From the NCBI GenBank assembly GCA_934754855.1, contig CAKVJR010000067.1, positions 1 to 9,534 of the forward strand: a stretch of 9,534 bases of DNA, written 5' to 3'. Below the pieces are notes generated by a model. The model was not told the origin of the DNA and ran no database searches. It saw only the letters and a list, made by a program, of their open reading frames with translations. The first letter of the stretch is position 1; every line of letters starts with the position of its first letter. Position numbers and translations under genes: made by a program. Source of the stretch: an uncultured Candidatus Melainabacteria bacterium (GTDB taxonomy: Bacteria; Cyanobacteriota; Vampirovibrionia; Gastranaerophilales; Gastranaerophilaceae). Shown one piece after another: positions 7,687-9,534 of this stretch.

Positions 7687-8442
7687 TTATTTCCGGGTTA
7701 TACGTTTTTTTATTATTTCAATTCTTTTCAAATCTCTTTGGGTTTGTTCTTTTGATTGGAGCCAAAGGAGTTCAAACTCAAGTGCGGCAAGGATTGCGTC
7801 ATGAGGAGTATCAGAGTGTAAAACTTTTGAGTTAAAAAGAATTTTTTTTGTTTCAAAGCCGCTGAGATAGGGCAGATTGCGGAAAAACGAAATTGAATGG
7901 GGTGATACTCTTCCGCCGATGTATAGTGGCTTTCCGCACTTTGAAACCTGATTGCTGATGCTGAGGGCGTATTGGTATATTTCGTCGTTATCGACGTCTT
8001 GGCTGGTTAAGCCGAGAGAACCGCACATATCTGTTCTTCCGAAAATTATTCCGCTCATTCTTTGGCAATTTTCTGCATTTAAAATTTCGTCCAAAAGAGC
8101 CGCACCGTTGAAAGTTTCAATGTTTGCATAAATTTCGGGAAATTCATTGTCGTGATACACTTCTTCAACGACTGTTATAAATTTTTCAAGGGCGTATGCC
8201 GACTCAATCATAGGCACAACGAGTTTTTTTATGCCGATTTCTTTTGCGAATTTCGTGTCACGATACGCTTCAGAACCTCCGACTTTTAGGGTAAAGCCCA
8301 TTTCTGCTTCGTCGGCAAGTTCTTTTAAATTAATGACATCTTCTCTCGTTAAATCTTCAAAAGCCTCTGCTTTCAGTGTTTCTGCCGAGTATCCGTTTTT
8401 TAATTTTTTTAATAAATCGGTTAATTCGTTGCTGTTTTTCAT
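7687..8442 (-). CDS. HpcH/HpaI aldolase / citrate-lyase-like protein
   Basis: A 251-residue TIM-barrel protein of the HpcH/HpaI/CitE superfamily, whose members cleave or form C-C bonds of keto-acids or acyl-CoA with a divalent metal. Visible elements: GFTLKVGGSEAYRD (about 49-62), KKLVVPMIESAYALEKFI (72-89), YANIETFNGAALLDEIL with the likely metal ligand Glu109, and GIIFGRTDMCGSLGL with Arg136 and the second ligand Asp138. Lys53 stands where many members have the substrate-binding arginine. From memory the LKVGG.EA.RD pattern marks a subgroup seen near surface-polysaccharide genes, but I cannot confirm it. The reaction is unknown. I place the start at 8442, 17 nt after the tRNA, with a weak GAG six bases upstream. 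A longer reading frame starting at 8526 would be translated tRNA sequence. It probably shares the tRNA promoter. Confidence 0.82.
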   Translation of the reverse strand: MKNSNELTDLLKKLKNGYSAETLKAEAFEDLTREDVINLKELADEAEMGFTLKVGGSEAYRDTKFAKEIGIKKLVVPMIESAYALEKFITVVEEVYHDNEFPEIYANIETFNGAALLDEILNAENCQRMSGIIFGRTDMCGSLGLTSQDVDNDEIYQYALSISNQVSKCGKPLYIGGRVSPHSISFFRNLPYLSGFETKKILFNSKVLHSDTPHDAILAALEFELLWLQSKEQTQRDLKRIEIIKKRITRK

Positions 8443-8459
8443 ACTTTTCTCATAAATAA

Positions 8460-8540
8460 TGCCGAAGAAGGGACTCGAACCCTTATGAATTTCTTCGCAC
8501 GCACCTGAAACGTGTGCGTCTACCATTTCGCCACTTCGGC
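8460..8540 (-). tRNA. tRNA-Leu (anticodon CAG)
   Basis: The complete cloverleaf is legible on the minus strand: acceptor GCCGAAG pairs with CTTCGGC; D arm GCG/CGC around AAATGGTAGA; anticodon stem CACGT/GCGTG with loop TTCAGGT, giving anticodon CAG; a long variable arm (GAA-GAAA-TTC) typical of class II leucine tRNAs; T arm AAGGG-TTCGAGT-CCCTT; discriminator A at 8460. Total length is 81 nt. CCA is not encoded (TTA follows), so it must be added enzymatically. It decodes CTG. An HpcH-like gene starts 17 nt downstream on the same strand. Confidence 0.97.
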
Positions 8541-8549
8541 ATTTATTTG

Positions 8550-8578
8550 ATTGTATTTGCTATATGGCGGCTCGTCAA
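8550..8578 (-). promoter_or_regulatory. promoter of tRNA-Leu (and probably the HpcH-like gene)
   Basis: On the minus strand TTGACG (8578-8573) and TACAAT (8555-8550) are separated by exactly 17 bp, with five of six consensus matches in each box. Initiation near 8543 would leave a leader of only about 3 nt before the tRNA 5' end. This is the strongest sigma-70-type promoter in the window. Confidence 0.85.
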
Positions 8579-8618
8579 GATAATTTTGAACTTTTTTAAG
8601 ATTTTTTCGTTATATTTT

Positions 8619-8647
8619 TTGTAATCGAGTAATAAATCTGATATCAT
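8619..8647 (+). promoter_or_regulatory. promoter of the secreted protein gene
   Basis: TTGTAA (8619-8624) and TATCAT (8642-8647) are 17 bp apart, with four and five of six matches, and the -10 has an upstream TG at 8639-8640 (extended -10). Initiation near 8654 fits the start at 8668. It diverges from the tRNA promoter about 40 bp away. Confidence 0.65.
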
Positions 8648-8667
8648 TGTACTTGGTTACAAAGGTC

Positions 8668-9534
8668 ATGAGGTCTATGTTTTTAAAAAAAATATTTTCT
8701 TGTTTTTTAATAACACTGTTGTTTTGGGCAAATTCTTTGCCTGCCTTGGCGAAAGAAACTTCGTGGCTTTTGAATGTCAAAAATTCTGACACAAATAGAG
8801 TTAAAAATGTGGTGGAATTTTATGCAAGACAAACTAATATGCCCGAAGTTTCGAGTAATTCCGATTATTCTTTTGTAGTTGTTTCTTCGCAAAAGGACGA
8901 TTTTTGGATTGCTTTGTATGAGAAAAATGCCGATGACGTATGCTTTTTCCTATATTCTCCGAGCGATAAATCAAATGTTCAGAAAGATTTAAAAATTCGA
9001 TTTAAGAAGAATAATTTGAAGTATTCTGTCGAGCGTTCCTCAACTCTTCAAAAATTAAAAAAACAAGATGCCGAAAAAATCATAAAAGATTTTGAAAAAA
9101 GATATAACGAACAAAAGGAATCTGCTGAGGATTTTTTAGATAACCAAAACTCAGTAACTGTAAGTAAAAACACAAATAGTGTTATCAATGGTTATGATTT
9201 TAGCGATGAGGCTCAGGCGAAGTATGATGCAGGGTTGGTAACAGGTATCAATAATAACCAAAATACCTATAATAACAACGGTTACAGGGTTGAAAATGTT
9301 TCTAAAAACATTCAAAAACAACAGACTGAGAATTTGAAACAAGGTACTGTTTCCGTTAACCAAAATAATTTTATACAAGGGAATACTCTCCCGTCGGGTG
9401 TAACACTATTAGTGTTATTGCAGTCGTCAGTTAGCACTTCGAGTCTTGATGCACAAGATAGATTGTCGGCGACATTGAAAGATGATGTTCGTGTTGGGGA
9501 TAAAATTATTCCGTCTGGCAGTCTTGTTTATGGT
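8668..9534 (+). CDS. secreted protein of unknown function, 3'-truncated
   Basis: The frame is open for 289 codons to the window end, so the C-terminus is missing. I do not recognise the family. Residues 1-28 are a signal peptide (KKIF, then a hydrophobic core, then LPALA with cleavage before KE), so the protein is exported. About 30-125 form a compact region (FVVVSSQKDDFWIALYEK...VCFFLYSPSDK). About 125-160 are Lys/Glu-rich and probably coiled coil. About 160-240 are an Asn/Gln-rich linker (GINNNQNTYNNNGY). From 242 a beta-rich segment begins, TLPSGVTLLVLLQSSVSTSSLDAQDRLSATLKDDVRVGDKIIPSGSLVYG, resembling the periplasmic domains that hold a 'GD.. A.L..DV...K.IP.GS...G' motif. The start is uncertain: ATG 8668 has AAAGG only two bases ahead, while ATG 8677 (residue 4) has AAAGG at 11 and GAGG at 3. 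Both keep the signal peptide. Confidence 0.78.
   Translation, partial: MRSMFLKKIFSCFLITLLFWANSLPALAKETSWLLNVKNSDTNRVKNVVEFYARQTNMPEVSSNSDYSFVVVSSQKDDFWIALYEKNADDVCFFLYSPSDKSNVQKDLKIRFKKNNLKYSVERSSTLQKLKKQDAEKIIKDFEKRYNEQKESAEDFLDNQNSVTVSKNTNSVINGYDFSDEAQAKYDAGLVTGINNNQNTYNNNGYRVENVSKNIQKQQTENLKQGTVSVNQNNFIQGNTLPSGVTLLVLLQSSVSTSSLDAQDRLSATLKDDVRVGDKIIPSGSLVYG
9171..9181. repeat. palindrome variant CACAAATAGTG
   Basis: One mismatch from CACTAATAGTG, within AACACAAATAGTGTTAT. It lies in the secreted protein gene in a different codon phase (Asn-Thr-Asn-Ser-Val) from the other copies, so protein sequence alone does not account for the shared DNA. Confidence 0.5.
9401..9417. repeat. palindrome TAACACTATTAGTGTTA, copy 3
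   Basis: The longest form: a perfect 7-3-7 palindrome whose core (9404-9414) is the exact reverse complement of copies 1 and 2. It lies in the secreted protein gene and encodes Thr-Leu-Leu-Val there. Confidence 0.7.

Noticed and set aside
8443..8526. N-terminal extension of the HpcH-like gene starting at 8526
   Set aside because: These 28 codons are the tRNA-Leu sequence read in frame. The ATG at 8442, after the tRNA, is the credible start.
8610..8892. Short minus-strand frames opposite the start of the secreted protein
   Set aside because: They run antisense to a gene with a signal peptide and promoter, and they lack ribosome sites and recognisable composition.

Overview
The window is AT-rich chromosomal DNA from a Gram-negative (diderm) bacterium. 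A TolC-type outer-membrane channel and signal peptides support the diderm envelope. No gene fixes the taxon. The low GC, TTG-rich leucine usage, a tRNA-Leu without encoded CCA and an HpcH-type protein whose motifs resemble cyanobacterial relatives would fit a non-photosynthetic cyanobacterial relative (Vampirovibrionia/Melainabacteria type) or another gut diderm, but this is a weak inference.

Layout: (1) 1-1352, plus strand: the end of a dTDP-rhamnose operon, with a 5'-truncated rfbC followed by rfbA and a strong hairpin terminator (1372-1406). (2) 1485-6733, plus strand: a compact five-gene efflux operon of TetR regulator, TolC-like channel, HlyD-like adaptor and two paralogous ABC-2 type permeases. 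Three of its four junctions overlap by 1-4 nt, and a terminator closes it (6757-6794). Two near-identical 13-bp palindromes lie directly before the regulator start and look like its own operator. No ATP-binding subunit is encoded in this complete operon. (3) 6803-8540, minus strand: a zinc-ribbon, single-pass membrane protein with acidic and Pro/Glu/Gln-rich arms, an HpcH/CitE-like TIM-barrel protein, and a tRNA-Leu(CAG) with a near-consensus promoter that probably also transcribes the HpcH-like gene. (4) 8619-9534, plus strand: a divergent promoter and a secreted protein of unknown function that runs off the window end.

An 11-bp palindrome, CACTAATAGTG (or its complement), occurs perfectly three times and with one mismatch twice more, always inside coding sequence from 6.2 kb onward. 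It is the least expected pattern in the window and resembles an iterated palindrome or a protein-binding site.

Functionally, the window joins cell-surface sugar synthesis (dTDP-rhamnose) to a self-regulated tripartite exporter predicted to span both membranes. The minus-strand genes and the last gene have no demonstrable link to the exporter.
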